A stretch of DNA of 64,000 nt, from NCBI RefSeq assembly GCF_002211285.1, contig NZ_LOKX01000033.1:248001-312000 (forward strand), in the 5' to 3' direction. This stretch comes from Rhizobium sp. R635 (GTDB lineage: Bacteria > Pseudomonadota > Alphaproteobacteria > Rhizobiales > Rhizobiaceae). The notes below the pieces were generated by a model, which worked only from the letters and a program-made list of their open reading frames with translations, ran no database searches and was not told the DNA's origin. Shown piece after piece: positions 1 to 8,544 of the stretch. Made by a program: the position numbers and the translations under genes. Numbering within the stretch: position 1 is the first letter of the stretch; every line of letters starts with the position of its first letter.

Positions 1-148
1 TGATCCAGTCGGGATAATCGAGCACATGAAATGGGGCGACGACGGTCCCTTCGGCGGTAACGCAATCATCGCTGCGAAGCCGGATCCAGCGATCCTCATA
101 GGTGATGCGGCTTGCCGTCACGCTCCATGGCTTCAATTCATGACTCAT
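1..148 (-). CDS. NUDIX-like hydrolase, N-terminal part (runs off the window)
   Basis: The reverse strand opens with ATG at 148 and stays open to the window edge, giving about 49 residues that begin MSHELKPWSV. The layout, a Trp near the start, then YEDRWIRLRSD and VLDYPDWI, resembles the N-terminal strands of ADP-ribose-pyrophosphatase-type NUDIX proteins, which come before the catalytic Nudix box. That box would lie outside the window, so catalysis cannot be judged. The gene is divergent from the CoxG-like gene, with about 107 bases between the starts. The family call is inference from a short N terminus. Confidence 0.5.
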   Translation of the reverse strand, partial: MSHELKPWSVTASRITYEDRWIRLRSDDCVTAEGTVVAPFHVLDYPDWI

Positions 149-255
149 CGTAGTCCCTTGCTCCGGATGGAGGCTGCCAGATAACATTCCTCTTCGCCGT
201 GGCAAAGCGTCTTGCCGCTGGGATAAGATAGGCGAATCGGAGATGGGGCTATCGA

Positions 256-711
256 ATGGATTTCACCGGCGAAGAACGCATCGCTGCGCCCCGGGACGCC
301 GTCTGGGCTGCGCTCAACGACCCTGAGATCATGCGCGGCTGCATTCCCGGTTGCCAAAACATCGAGCGGCTGTCGCCCGATACCTTCGAAGCGACGATCA
401 AGGTCAAGTTCAGCCTGCTCTCCGCCACCTTCCACGGCCTGCTGATGCTCTCTAACGTCGATGCGCCGAGACGTTATACGCTGTCGGCCGAAGGCAAGGG
501 CGGTCTTGCCGGCTTCGCCAGGGGCAGCGCCGACGTCATGCTTGAGGACGCAGGCGCAGAGACGGTCCTGCATTACCGCGCCAGGGCCGAACTCGGCGGC
601 AAGCTCGCTCAGCTCGGAGGGCGCCTGCTCGATTCGACCTCGCAGAGGCTGGCCGAGGGTTTCTTTTCGGATTTCAATGCCGCCGTCGTCGCGAAAATGG
701 CGGCTGATTGA
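256..711 (+). CDS. CoxG-like SRPBCC-fold protein
   Basis: A 151-residue protein that starts MDFTGEERI and matches the carbon monoxide dehydrogenase subunit G (CoxG) pattern. It has the opening DFxGxxxIxAPRDxVWxxLNDPE and the PGCQNIE segment near residue 34, typical of this SRPBCC (START-like) family. CoxG helps recruit or mature CO dehydrogenase at the membrane, but no cox structural genes are present here. It may therefore be a stand-alone paralogue of unknown ligand. There is no signal peptide. The length is typical of single-domain members, which lack the C-terminal membrane anchor of longer CoxG proteins. Confidence 0.75.
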   Translation: MDFTGEERIAAPRDAVWAALNDPEIMRGCIPGCQNIERLSPDTFEATIKVKFSLLSATFHGLLMLSNVDAPRRYTLSAEGKGGLAGFARGSADVMLEDAGAETVLHYRARAELGGKLAQLGGRLLDSTSQRLAEGFFSDFNAAVVAKMAAD

Positions 712-771
712 ACCGCCGAACGCGCATGCCATGGGCTTGGCGTGGGCAGGGGCTTGGTTTAAGCCGGAATC

Positions 772-1206
772 ATGACATGGACCATCAGGCCGCCGCAGGC
801 GGAAGACCAGGAAGCGCTCGCGGAGATCTATCTGTCCGTGCGCCGGGAAACATTCGTCTGGGTCGATCCCGGCAAGTTCCACCGCGAGGATTTCGCCGCC
901 CATACCAATGGCGAGACGATCTTCGTCTGCGAGCATGAGGGTGGCAGCGTAGCAGGCTTCCTCTCGCTCTGGCCGGCGGATGATTTCATTCACATGCTGT
1001 ATATCCGCCCGGAATATCAGGGCGGCGGTGCCGGCACGGCGCTGCTGCGGGCGCTGCCGGAATGGCCGCGCCATAAATACCGGCTGAAATGCCTGGTGAA
1101 GAACCGGCGGGCGAAGGCCTTCTACCTCTCCCATGGTTTCCAGGTTACCGGCAATGGTGCCTCGCCGGAAGGCGATTATGAGGAACTGAGCTTCTTGCCG
1201 GCCTGA
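772..1206 (+). CDS. GNAT-family N-acetyltransferase
   Basis: A 144-residue single-domain GNAT acetyltransferase. The N terminus MTWTIRPPQAEDQEALAEIY is the usual first strand and helix. The acetyl-CoA binding motif A is visible as the strand MLYIRPEYQGGGAGTALL around residues 80-97 (R/Q-x-x-G-x-G/A). A C-terminal strand carries NRRAKAFYLSHGF, the usual motif B. It follows the CoxG-like gene by 60 bases and may be cotranscribed. No strong Shine-Dalgarno precedes the ATG. The substrate cannot be inferred; candidates are amino acids, antibiotics or protein N termini. Confidence 0.8.
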   Translation: MTWTIRPPQAEDQEALAEIYLSVRRETFVWVDPGKFHREDFAAHTNGETIFVCEHEGGSVAGFLSLWPADDFIHMLYIRPEYQGGGAGTALLRALPEWPRHKYRLKCLVKNRRAKAFYLSHGFQVTGNGASPEGDYEELSFLPA

Positions 1207-1235
1207 CAGACCGTCAAATCTGGCGGCCGAAATGC

Positions 1236-1568
1236 TTACCGCGACGGCAGCTGCCCGGCAATTTCTTCAGCGCGGCTCTTGTGGCGGTCGGCTTCGCTCT
1301 GCCAGCGGATCGCTTCCTTCGCCTCGGTGCGGGCGCGCTTGCGATGTTTGCCCTGGCCGAACCAGGTGGCGGCCGAGCCGATCAGCATGCCTGCTATCAG
1401 CGCGATGAACAGGAAGACGAAGAAGGGCGCGGAAACTGCAAGCACCGGATCTTCGGGCCTGAACGGATTGAAGGCGAGCGTGACGCTCTGCCGGTTGGCG
1501 ACGCAGAAGACGATGAGGATGACGCCGAGCGGCAGCAGAATCAAAAGGTTGACGATTTTCTTGGCCAT
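1236..1568 (-). CDS. lapA: LapA-domain (DUF1049) inner-membrane protein
   Basis: The ATG at 1568 is preceded by GGAG at good spacing, so I take MAKKIVNLLI as the start; an in-frame ATG 27 bases upstream has no such site. The protein is 110 residues, with two hydrophobic segments (about residues 6-26 and 44-68) and a charged, Arg/Lys/Glu-rich C-terminal helix (HKRKRARTEAKEA region). This is the LapA/DUF1049 layout. In enteric bacteria LapA works with LapB in control of LPS assembly. A role here in envelope homeostasis is inference, though LPS export genes lie 2 kb away. It is the last gene of the leftward set sppA-ihfB-lapA. Confidence 0.7.
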   Translation of the reverse strand: MAKKIVNLLILLPLGVILIVFCVANRQSVTLAFNPFRPEDPVLAVSAPFFVFLFIALIAGMLIGSAATWFGQGKHRKRARTEAKEAIRWQSEADRHKSRAEEIAGQLPSR

Positions 1569-1676
1569 TTGAAATCTCCACATGCCGGATTGCACCGGTC
1601 TTTTCGGGCCGGTGCTAGCAGAATAGGAAAACGGCCTTCAAGTTCAAGTGCGGTTTCGCCGCAGGCGGCTCGCCGC

Positions 1677-1976
1677 TCAATCCTCTTCGTCGGCCTGGCC
1701 CGGGTTGAGCCGCTCGCGCAGCTCCTTGCCTGTTTTAAAGAAGGGAACCCACTTCTCCTCGACGAAGACCGTATCGCCCGTCCGCGGATTGCGGCCGGAG
1801 CGGGAAGGGCGGTTCTTGACGGAAAACGCGCCGAAGCCGCGCAATTCGACGCGGTTGCCCGCAGCCAGTGCATCGGTGATCTCGTCGAGAACCGCGTTGA
1901 CGATATTCTCGACGTCGCGATGATAGAGATGCGGGTTGCGTGCCGCAACAATCTGCACCAATTCGGACTTGATCAC
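1677..1976 (-). CDS. ihfB: Integration host factor subunit beta
   Basis: A 99-residue HU/IHF-fold DNA-bending protein. It starts MIKSELVQIVAARNPHL, followed by the dimerisation helices. The beta-arm carries the GRNPRTGD motif around residues 63-70, with the intercalating proline at its tip. RGFGAFSV (about residues 45-52) is the IHF/HU signature. IHF-beta pairs with IHF-alpha to bend DNA at promoters, including sigma-54 promoters; rpoN lies about 3.5 kb away. The gene starts 29 bases after the sppA stop and is probably cotranscribed with it. The length and sequence fit IhfB better than HU. Confidence 0.93.
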   Translation of the reverse strand: MIKSELVQIVAARNPHLYHRDVENIVNAVLDEITDALAAGNRVELRGFGAFSVKNRPSRSGRNPRTGDTVFVEEKWVPFFKTGKELRERLNPGQADEED

Positions 1977-2005
1977 AGTCGCCCCCTTAAATTATTGATT
2001 TCTTA

Positions 2006-2956
2006 TCAATCGCGGCCAACCTGCCAAACTGAAAGCAGCCCGTCAAGAAGCAACTTTGGGGGCAGGATTCCATTCAGATCCTGGGATTTCGCGAGATCAT
2101 CATAACCGAAGATCGCAATCAACCGTGAAACAGCCCCAGCGAGCAGAAAGGGCGTATTGCTCTTCTTGTCCCAGTCCACCATCGGCAGATCGGCGTCGAT
2201 GCCGCGCGACGTCAGGTAGGCCCGGATTTCCGCTTCGCCGCCGATCGTATCGACGAGTTTCACCTTCAGCGCCTGCCGGCCGGTATAGATCGTGCCGTCG
2301 GCCAGTTTCAGCACCTCGTCCCGCGGCAGCTTGCGCCGGTCGGCGACCAGATCGACGAACCAGTTGTAGCTGTCGACCACCATGTTGCGGATCATCGCCT
2401 TTGCCTCCTCGCTCGCCTCGTGGAAGGGAGAGGGCTCGGCCTTCAGCGGCGAGGATTTGATCTCCTGCAGCGATACGCCGATCTTGTCGAGCAGCGGCTG
2501 GATCTGCGGATATTGGAAGATGACGCCGATCGAGCCGGTGATCGAGCTGTCGCCGGCAATGATCGTATCGCCGGCGGTGGCGATCATGTAGCCGGCGGAG
2601 GCAGCAAGCGTGCGCACGTCGGAGACAACAGGCTTCTTGGCCGCAATCGCCCGGATCGCCTTGAAGATTTTTTCGCCGCCATAGGTCGTGCCGCCCGGCG
2701 AGGAAATGGAAATCACCACCGCCTTCACCTGATTGTCGGTCTCGATCTTCTTCAAACGCTCCAGAAGCTCGTCGTCGTCGACGATCAGTCCCGATATCGT
2801 CACATGGGCGACATGCGGACGCACCGTCCCGGCATCGCCGAGAGCGAAACGGTAGAAAGCGAAGCCAAGCGCCACGATCAGGGCCACCGCAATGAGGCGC
2901 CAGAAGCCGAGCTTGCGGCGCAGCCGCCGGCGATCGGCAATGATCGAACTGTCCAT
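2006..2956 (-). CDS. sppA: Signal peptide peptidase SppA (36K type)
   Basis: The start at 2956 (MDSSIIADRRRL) is chosen because GGAGG lies just upstream; a longer open frame has no such site. The protein is 316 residues, with one N-terminal membrane helix (about residues 19-38) and a periplasmic serine protease domain of the S49 family. The nucleophile Ser120 lies in LAASAGYMIA and the general base Lys172 in SSPLKAEPS. Their separation of 52 residues equals that of the Bacillus subtilis Ser147/Lys199 pair. SppA degrades cleaved signal peptides in the membrane. The short, single-domain length matches the Bacillus-like form rather than the double-length E. coli protein. It is the first gene of the set with ihfB and lapA. 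Confidence 0.92.
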   Translation of the reverse strand: MDSSIIADRRRLRRKLGFWRLIAVALIVALGFAFYRFALGDAGTVRPHVAHVTISGLIVDDDELLERLKKIETDNQVKAVVISISSPGGTTYGGEKIFKAIRAIAAKKPVVSDVRTLAASAGYMIATAGDTIIAGDSSITGSIGVIFQYPQIQPLLDKIGVSLQEIKSSPLKAEPSPFHEASEEAKAMIRNMVVDSYNWFVDLVADRRKLPRDEVLKLADGTIYTGRQALKVKLVDTIGGEAEIRAYLTSRGIDADLPMVDWDKKSNTPFLLAGAVSRLIAIFGYDDLAKSQDLNGILPPKLLLDGLLSVWQVGRD

Positions 2957-3182
2957 GAAAACCTCCAGCGCTGGGCTCCGGCCTTCGGCATGCCGCCGAT
3001 GGACCGGTGAAATAGGGTGGCAGCGGCACGTACGAATGCCACTTTTTGATGTTTTTCCGTTTTGTTGCTTGTTGCAGAAAAAATTCCATATTGGCAAGCC
3101 AATGTAATAATGCGAAACGAACTGTGATTGGCGGCCGGCTTTGTTACGAAGGCGCGGCGATCACCGCACATGGACGAGGCAT

Positions 3183-3848
3183 ATGCTCGATACCCTGAAG
3201 AACAACGGAAGCGCCGCTTTTGCGGGGTCCGGCAAGACCCCCTATGGCGATGCGTTGTTCCATTCCGCCCGCGTGCGGCGGCTGAAGGTCCTGCTGCCGG
3301 CGGCAGCCCTCATCGTGTCTTTGGCTTTCATCGCGGTGTCGGTGATCCGCACCTATCTGCCCGAGAACATCAAGATCGAAGGCGCCAAGATCGAAAACGG
3401 CAAGGTCGTGATGGAAAAGCCGGCGATATCCGGGCGCAATTCCGACGGCATCAATTATTCCATGCTTGCCGAGAGGGCGCTGCAGGATATCCGCGATCCC
3501 GATCTCATCACGCTCGAAACCATCAAGGCCGCCGTGCCGATGAATGACGGCCTGATCGCCCGTGTCGTCGCCTCGACCGCCGACTACAATCGCGCCACGG
3601 ACAACCTGCACATGACCGCTCCCTTCACCCTGGTGCTGAGCAGCGGCCTCAACGCGAAATTCCAGTCCGCCCATCTCGACATCAAGGGCGGAAACATGCG
3701 GAGTGACGACCCCGTCACCATCACCAAGGACAATGCCTCCATTGTTGCGAAGACGCTTCAGATAACCGATAAGGGGCGCGTGATCACATTCGAGGGGAAT
3801 GTTCGCATGAATGTCGATCCAACCACCATCCATAAACAGGGCACTTAA
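3183..3848 (+). CDS. lptC: LPS export inner-membrane protein LptC
   Basis: The ATG at 3183 (MLDTLKNNGS) follows a GAGG at good spacing and is preferred over an upstream in-frame ATG. The protein is 221 residues. An N-terminal cytoplasmic stretch is followed by one transmembrane helix (about residues 37-57), then a periplasmic beta-jellyroll domain. LptC receives LPS from the LptBFG transporter and passes it to LptA. The order lptC-lptA-lptB, 14 bases apart each, supports the call more than sequence identity, since LptC is poorly conserved. LptF and LptG are not in the window, as is usual in proteobacteria. Confidence 0.85.
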   Translation: MLDTLKNNGSAAFAGSGKTPYGDALFHSARVRRLKVLLPAAALIVSLAFIAVSVIRTYLPENIKIEGAKIENGKVVMEKPAISGRNSDGINYSMLAERALQDIRDPDLITLETIKAAVPMNDGLIARVVASTADYNRATDNLHMTAPFTLVLSSGLNAKFQSAHLDIKGGNMRSDDPVTITKDNASIVAKTLQITDKGRVITFEGNVRMNVDPTTIHKQGT

Positions 3849-3862
3849 CCAGCCGGGTCACC

Positions 3863-4498
3863 ATGACAAAAGATTGTCGCATCTCCACTTGCAAGACTGG
3901 CATTGCACTCATTGCCGGCGCATTTGCCCTTATTCTGACGGCTTCGGGCGCGGGTGCGCAGTCGACGACGATGTCGGGCATGAAGCTTTCCAACGACCAG
4001 CCGATCCAGATCGAAAGCGACAAGCTCGAGATCCACGATCAGGAGCACACGGCTCTGTTCACCGGCAACGTCAAGGTCGTGCAGGGGACGACGACGATGC
4101 AGTCGGGCAAGATGACCGTCTACTACAAGGACAAGGCGGCAAAGCCGGGCGCCGCTCCGGCTCAGCCCGAGACAAAGGCGCAGCAGTCTGGCTCGCTTGC
4201 ATCGGGAAGTGCCGACATCGACAAGATCCTGGTGACGGACAAGGTCTACCTGGTTTCGGGTACGCAGACGGCGACTGCCGATGACGGCAATTTCGACATG
4301 GCCTCGCAGACATTCATCCTGACGGCGGATGAGGGAAACAAGGTCATCCTGTCGGATGGGCCGAACGTCTTTACCGGCTGCAAGCTGACCGTTCACATGC
4401 AAACCGGTCAGGCGGAGCTTGAAAGCTGCGGCGGGCGTGTCCAAATTCAGCTCGATCCGAAATCGCAGCAGAATCCGCAGCAGCAGAAGCAGAACTGA
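3863..4498 (+). CDS. lptA: LPS transport periplasmic protein LptA (OstA-like)
   Basis: A 211-residue protein with an N-terminal signal peptide (hydrophobic ALIAGAFALILTASGAGA, cleavage likely near residue 33). The OstA/LptA domain begins with QPIQIESDKLEIHDQEHTA and contains the repeated turns FTGNVKVVQG and KMTVYYKD. LptA oligomerises into the periplasmic bridge that carries LPS to LptD. An insertion rich in Ala, Pro and Gln (about residues 93-112) and a Gln-rich tail (residues 200-211) are low-complexity additions. It lies 14 bases after lptC and 14 before lptB, so the three are almost certainly cotranscribed. Confidence 0.9.
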   Translation: MTKDCRISTCKTGIALIAGAFALILTASGAGAQSTTMSGMKLSNDQPIQIESDKLEIHDQEHTALFTGNVKVVQGTTTMQSGKMTVYYKDKAAKPGAAPAQPETKAQQSGSLASGSADIDKILVTDKVYLVSGTQTATADDGNFDMASQTFILTADEGNKVILSDGPNVFTGCKLTVHMQTGQAELESCGGRVQIQLDPKSQQNPQQQKQN

Positions 4499-4512
4499 AA
4501 CCGGCCTCCCAC

Positions 4513-5313
4513 GTGAAATTATCATCGCTATCCACCATGTTCGGCAAGCCCGAGCCGCAAGCTGCGGGCGCCGCCGACAAGAGTCGCTATCAGGGAACGC
4601 TGATCGCACGTGGTCTGACGAAGACCTATGCGACGCGCCGCGTCGTCAACGGCGTCTCGCTGGTGGTGCGCCGTGGCGAGGCCGTCGGCCTGCTCGGTCC
4701 GAACGGCGCCGGCAAGACCACCTGTTTTTACATGATCACCGGCCTCGTGCCGGTGGATGAAGGCACGATCGAGATCGACGGAAACGAAGTCACGACCATG
4801 CCGATGTACCGCCGCTCGCGCCTCGGCGTCGGTTATCTGCCGCAGGAAGCCTCGATCTTCCGCGGCCTGACGGTGGAGGAAAACATCCGCGCCGTCCTCG
4901 AAGTGCATGTGAAGGACAAGGCCGAGCGCGAGCATAAGCTGAACGAGCTTCTGGAGGAGTTCCATATCCAGAAGCTGCGCAAGAGTGCCGCCGTCGCCCT
5001 GTCGGGCGGCGAGCGCCGCCGCCTCGAAATCGCTCGCGCCCTTGCCACCGATCCGACCTTCATGCTGCTCGACGAGCCCTTCGCCGGCGTCGACCCGATC
5101 TCCGTCGCCGACATCCAGAACCTCGTCCACCATCTGACGGCCCGCGGCATCGGCGTTCTCATCACCGACCATAATGTGCGCGAAACGCTCGGCCTCATCG
5201 ACCGCGCCTATATCATCCATGCCGGCGAGGTGCTGACCCATGGCCGGGCGAACGACATCGTCAACAATCCGGAAGTGCGCCGGCTCTATCTCGGCGACAA
5301 TTTCAGCCTCTGA
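4513..5313 (+). CDS. lptB: LPS export ABC transporter ATP-binding protein LptB
   Basis: An ABC ATPase of 266 residues if it starts at the GTG at 4513; an ATG at 4537 would give 258. Neither has a clear ribosome site. The motifs are complete: Walker A GPNGAGKTT, the LptB-typical Q-loop GYLPQEAS, signature LSGGERRR, Walker B FMLLDEPFAGVDP and the switch His in LITDHNVRE. It drives LPS extraction together with LptFG, which are encoded elsewhere. The N-terminal extension of about 30 residues before IARGLTKTYATR is longer than in E. coli LptB and looks unstructured. Confidence 0.95.
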   Translation: MKLSSLSTMFGKPEPQAAGAADKSRYQGTLIARGLTKTYATRRVVNGVSLVVRRGEAVGLLGPNGAGKTTCFYMITGLVPVDEGTIEIDGNEVTTMPMYRRSRLGVGYLPQEASIFRGLTVEENIRAVLEVHVKDKAEREHKLNELLEEFHIQKLRKSAAVALSGGERRRLEIARALATDPTFMLLDEPFAGVDPISVADIQNLVHHLTARGIGVLITDHNVRETLGLIDRAYIIHAGEVLTHGRANDIVNNPEVRRLYLGDNFSL

Positions 5314-5465
5314 CGGCGGAACGCGCAGAAATTCACCATGCCGGCACAGTTCCGCTTGACCAAATCCAATAAAAAAGCAATTTTTGGGCCAAGTTGGATT
5401 TCCGTGGCCTGAAGCGTTGACCGGACGCGGTTTCCCAAGGAATCGTGGGGAGTTTCGCGTCCGTC

Positions 5466-7025
5466 ATGGCACTGTCCGCCAATCTTTTCCTGCGCCAGAA
5501 CCAGTCATTGGTGATGACACCGCAATTGATGCAATCCATCCAGTTGCTGCAGATGACGCATTTTGAACTCACTCAGTTCATCGCCCAGGAAGTGGAAAAG
5601 AACCCCCTGCTCGAATTCCCGTCAAATGACGGCGAGGCGGGCAGCGAACGCGGCGAAGCCGAGGATGGGGACTATGGCCATCAGCCGGAAGACGCCGCGT
5701 CGGACGACGGTTACGACAATCGTGCCGAGGCGCTTTCCAGCGACTGGTACGACAATGGCGGCAGCGCCAGCACGAGCCGGCTGACCGAAGAGCTCGACGC
5801 CAACTATACCAATGTCTTTCCCGATGACGGTGCGCCGCAGCGCCTCGATGCGCCGGAACTCGTCAGCCAGTGGAAATCGATGCCGGGCAGCGGAGAGGCC
5901 GCCGATTACGACCTCGATGATTTCGTCGCCGGCCAGGTATCGCTGCGCGATCACCTCGCCCAGCAGATCCCCTTCGTCCTGCCCGACATGGCCGATCGGC
6001 TGATCGCGCAGAACTTCATCGATCAGCTCGATGAGGCCGGTTATCTGCAGGCCGACATGGCCGAGGCGGGCGAGAGGTTGGGCACGAGCCTCGCGCAGGC
6101 CGAGCGCGTGCTCACCGCCCTGCAGACGCTCGATCCGCCGGGTGTTTTCGCCCGCAGCCTCTCGGAATGCCTGGCGATCCAGCTCAGGCAGAAGGACCGG
6201 TACGACCCCGCCATGCAGGCGCTGGTCGAAAACCTCGAACTTCTGGCCCGGCGTGATTTCGCCACGCTGAAGCGGCTCTGCGGCGTCGACGAGGAAGACC
6301 TTCTCGACATGCTTGCCGAGATCCGCCAACTCAATCCGAAGCCCGGCAGCGGTTTCGAGGCGGGTGTTTCCGAAGCGATCATGCCCGACGTCGTCGTCAG
6401 GCCCTCTTCGGACGCCGGCTGGCTGGTCGAGCTCAATCCGGATACGCTGCCGCGCGTGCTGGTCAACCAGTCCTATTTTTCCCGCGTGACCAAAAATGGA
6501 GAGGATCACGCCTTCCTCTCCGAATGCCTGCAGAGCGCCAACTGGCTGACACGCAGCCTCGATCAGCGGGCAAAGACCATCATGAAGGTGGCAAGCGAGA
6601 TCGTGCGCCAGCAGGACGCCTTTCTGCTGCACGGCGTCGACCATCTGCGCCCGCTGAACCTGAAGACGGTCGCCGAGGCGATCAAGATGCATGAATCCAC
6701 CGTCAGCCGCGTCACGTCGAACAAATACATGCTGACGCCGCGCGGCCTCTTCGAGCTCAAATATTTCTTCACGGTTTCGATCAGCGCCGTCGAGGGCGGC
6801 GACGGCCATTCGGCCGAAGCCGTGCGTCACAAGATCCGCGCGTTGATCATGCAGGAGAGCCCGGACGCGGTGCTCTCCGACGACGACATCGTCGACATGC
6901 TGAAGAAGGGCGGCATCGATCTTGCCCGCCGAACGGTTGCCAAATACAGGGAGGCGATGAACATTGCCTCCTCGGTGCAGCGGCGCCGCGAAAAGCGGGC
7001 GCTCGCCAAGGTCTCAGGCTTCTGA
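5466..7025 (+). CDS. rpoN: RNA polymerase sigma-54 factor
   Basis: Sigma-54 of 519 residues from the ATG at 5466. A GTG at 5445 would add seven residues and sits close behind AAGGA, so the start is not certain. Region I is present as the Gln/Leu-rich activator-interaction segment (LFLRQNQSLVMTPQLMQSIQ). A long acidic region II follows (about residues 50-120), then the core-binding region, the helix-turn-helix (ESTVSRVTSNKYM) and the C-terminal RpoN box ARRTVAKYRE that reads the -24 element. It directs nitrogen assimilation, C4-dicarboxylate uptake and nif/fix transcription in rhizobia. It follows lptB by about 150 bases and precedes hpf and ptsN, the conserved rpoN neighbourhood. Confidence 0.96.
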   Translation: MALSANLFLRQNQSLVMTPQLMQSIQLLQMTHFELTQFIAQEVEKNPLLEFPSNDGEAGSERGEAEDGDYGHQPEDAASDDGYDNRAEALSSDWYDNGGSASTSRLTEELDANYTNVFPDDGAPQRLDAPELVSQWKSMPGSGEAADYDLDDFVAGQVSLRDHLAQQIPFVLPDMADRLIAQNFIDQLDEAGYLQADMAEAGERLGTSLAQAERVLTALQTLDPPGVFARSLSECLAIQLRQKDRYDPAMQALVENLELLARRDFATLKRLCGVDEEDLLDMLAEIRQLNPKPGSGFEAGVSEAIMPDVVVRPSSDAGWLVELNPDTLPRVLVNQSYFSRVTKNGEDHAFLSECLQSANWLTRSLDQRAKTIMKVASEIVRQQDAFLLHGVDHLRPLNLKTVAEAIKMHESTVSRVTSNKYMLTPRGLFELKYFFTVSISAVEGGDGHSAEAVRHKIRALIMQESPDAVLSDDDIVDMLKKGGIDLARRTVAKYREAMNIASSVQRRREKRALAKVSGF

Positions 7026-7360
7026 GGCGATCATGCTTCGGCCTTGATCGAGGTATCCTGCGGCAGGCCCCGCTATCTCCCCCAAATCCCAACCGACATC
7101 ATATCGGGTGCCGCCGCTCTGTGTTTGCCTTGAGTCGCTGAGGCGGGCTTTTGGTCCTATTGACTTTTCCACGGCCTCCGTCTAGAAGCCCGCCGCAATC
7201 GATGCCCGTGAACGGCATTTGGAGTTATCCCCATCATCCAAAGGGTACCAAGGACACGCAGGCTTGCGCCGATCTTGCTTGAGATTGCGCGAAGTGCTTG
7301 GATGAACCTGAGGCTTGGCGTAAACTGATACCCGCAAACGACCATAAGAAGGGAAACTCC
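7026..7360. other. Intergenic region between rpoN and hpf, no gene seen
   Basis: About 335 bases without a credible coding frame. A TTGACT at 7160-7165 followed by a weak TCTAGA-like hexamer near 7181 could be a sigma-70-type promoter for hpf-ptsN, but the spacing is short and the match poor. No strong terminator hairpin follows rpoN, so readthrough into hpf is possible. The strongest signal is the AAGGG ribosome site just before hpf. Confidence 0.4.
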
Positions 7361-7936
7361 ATGAGTGTGCGTGTATCCGGGAAACATATGGAAATTGGTG
7401 AATCGTTCCGTCAAAAGATCGAGGACCAAATTGGTATGGCCATCACGAAATACTTCGACGGGGGGTATTCCGGCCAAGTGACCGTGGTGAAGGCAAGTTC
7501 CCGTTTCTCCGCAGACTGCAAGCTCCATCTCGACAGTGGCGTGGTGTTGCATGCGGCCGGCGAAGCGACCGATCCCCAGCTTGCTTTCGACGCCGCTTCC
7601 GAGCGCATCGAAAAGCGTTTGCGCCGCTACAAACGCAAGCTGAAGGACCATCATGCCGGAAACCATCTGAATGGTTTTGCAGAAGTCTCCTACACGGTCA
7701 TGGATTCCGTTCCTGATCACGAAGATGAAATTCCCGACGATTTCGCCCCGGCGATCGTCGCTGAAAGCACGAAGCAGCTGAAGACCATGTCGGTCGCCAC
7801 CGCCGTGATGGCGCTCGACATGACCGACGAGCCGCTTCTCCTGTTCCGCAGCCCCGGCAAGGAACATCTGAACATCGTTTACCGTCGGCACGACGGAAAT
7901 ATTGGCTGGATCGATTCGGCCAATATCAAAGGCTGA
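7361..7936 (+). CDS. hpf: Ribosome hibernation promoting factor, long form
   Basis: The ATG at 7361 (MSVRVSGKHMEI) follows AAGGG at good spacing; an open frame starting 63 bases upstream is rejected. The protein has 191 residues. The N-terminal S30AE/RaiA domain (residues 1 to about 105) binds the decoding centre of the 30S subunit and ends in the Arg/Lys-rich RLRRYKRKLK. A linker follows, then a C-terminal domain (about residues 130-190, with KQLKTMSVATAVMALDMT and the final strand) that dimerises 70S ribosomes into 100S particles. Long HPF is the usual form in alphaproteobacteria. It lies between rpoN and ptsN, probably cotranscribed with ptsN 70 bases downstream. Confidence 0.93.
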   Translation: MSVRVSGKHMEIGESFRQKIEDQIGMAITKYFDGGYSGQVTVVKASSRFSADCKLHLDSGVVLHAAGEATDPQLAFDAASERIEKRLRRYKRKLKDHHAGNHLNGFAEVSYTVMDSVPDHEDEIPDDFAPAIVAESTKQLKTMSVATAVMALDMTDEPLLLFRSPGKEHLNIVYRRHDGNIGWIDSANIKG

Positions 7937-8005
7937 GATCAGGGCGGTGAGCGGCGGTACTGCCGCCGCTCCTTCATCTGATCCCGGCGACAGAAGGAAA
8001 AAGAA

Positions 8006-8470
8006 ATGGCATTGGCAGATTTGCTCCATCAGGATGCGATCATTCCCGCCCTCAGAGTAAATTCCAAGAAACAATTGCTTCAGGAGTTGGCAGCAAGAGC
8101 CTCCAGGATCACCGGGCTTTCCGAGCGGGAGATCTTCGACGTCATCCTGCAGCGCGAGCGCCTGGGTTCGACGGGCGTCGGCAACGGCATCGCCATTCCC
8201 CACGGCAAGCTGGTGAACATCCATTCGATCGTCGGCATCTTCGCCCGTCTGGAGCAGCCGGTCGATTTCGAGGCGCTGGATGACCAGCCGGTCGATCTCG
8301 TATTCCTGCTGCTTGCCCCGGAGGGCGCCGGCGCCGATCATCTCAAAGCGCTGTCGCGCATCGCCCGCGTCCTGCGTGACCACGATCTGGTCGCAAAACT
8401 GCGCGCAACCGATTCCGCCTCGGCGATTTACGCTTTCCTCAACGAAGAGCAGACGTCGAACGCCGCCTGA
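8006..8470 (+). CDS. ptsN: Nitrogen PTS regulatory enzyme IIA
   Basis: EIIA-Ntr of 154 residues. The phosphorylated residue is His66 in GNGIAIPHGKLV, the signature of the fructose/mannitol-type IIA fold. It takes phosphate from PtsP and NPr and signals to potassium transport, carbon/nitrogen balance and other targets, rather than transporting sugar. An AAGGAAAAAGAA stretch before the ATG serves as ribosome site. It is the last gene of rpoN-hpf-ptsN and is followed directly by a strong bidirectional terminator. Confidence 0.95.
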   Translation: MALADLLHQDAIIPALRVNSKKQLLQELAARASRITGLSEREIFDVILQRERLGSTGVGNGIAIPHGKLVNIHSIVGIFARLEQPVDFEALDDQPVDLVFLLLAPEGAGADHLKALSRIARVLRDHDLVAKLRATDSASAIYAFLNEEQTSNAA

Positions 8471-8490
8471 GCGGCATCGATCCCTGAATG

Positions 8491-8526
8491 AAAAAAAGGC
8501 GCCTGATTTCTCGGGCGCCTTTTTCG
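8491..8526. terminator. Bidirectional terminator between ptsN and the chemoreceptor gene
   Basis: An 11-bp perfect stem (AAAAAGGCGCC at 8493-8503 with its complement at 8514-8524) encloses a 10-base loop. The A-run on one side and T-run on the other make it work for both converging genes. Confidence 0.85.
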
Positions 8527-8544
8527 TTCATGAAGGACTGACGG

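Noticed and set aside
145..1134. Minus-strand frame of about 330 codons opposite CoxG and GNAT genes
   Set aside because: It spans two recognisable plus-strand genes and has low-complexity shadow composition.
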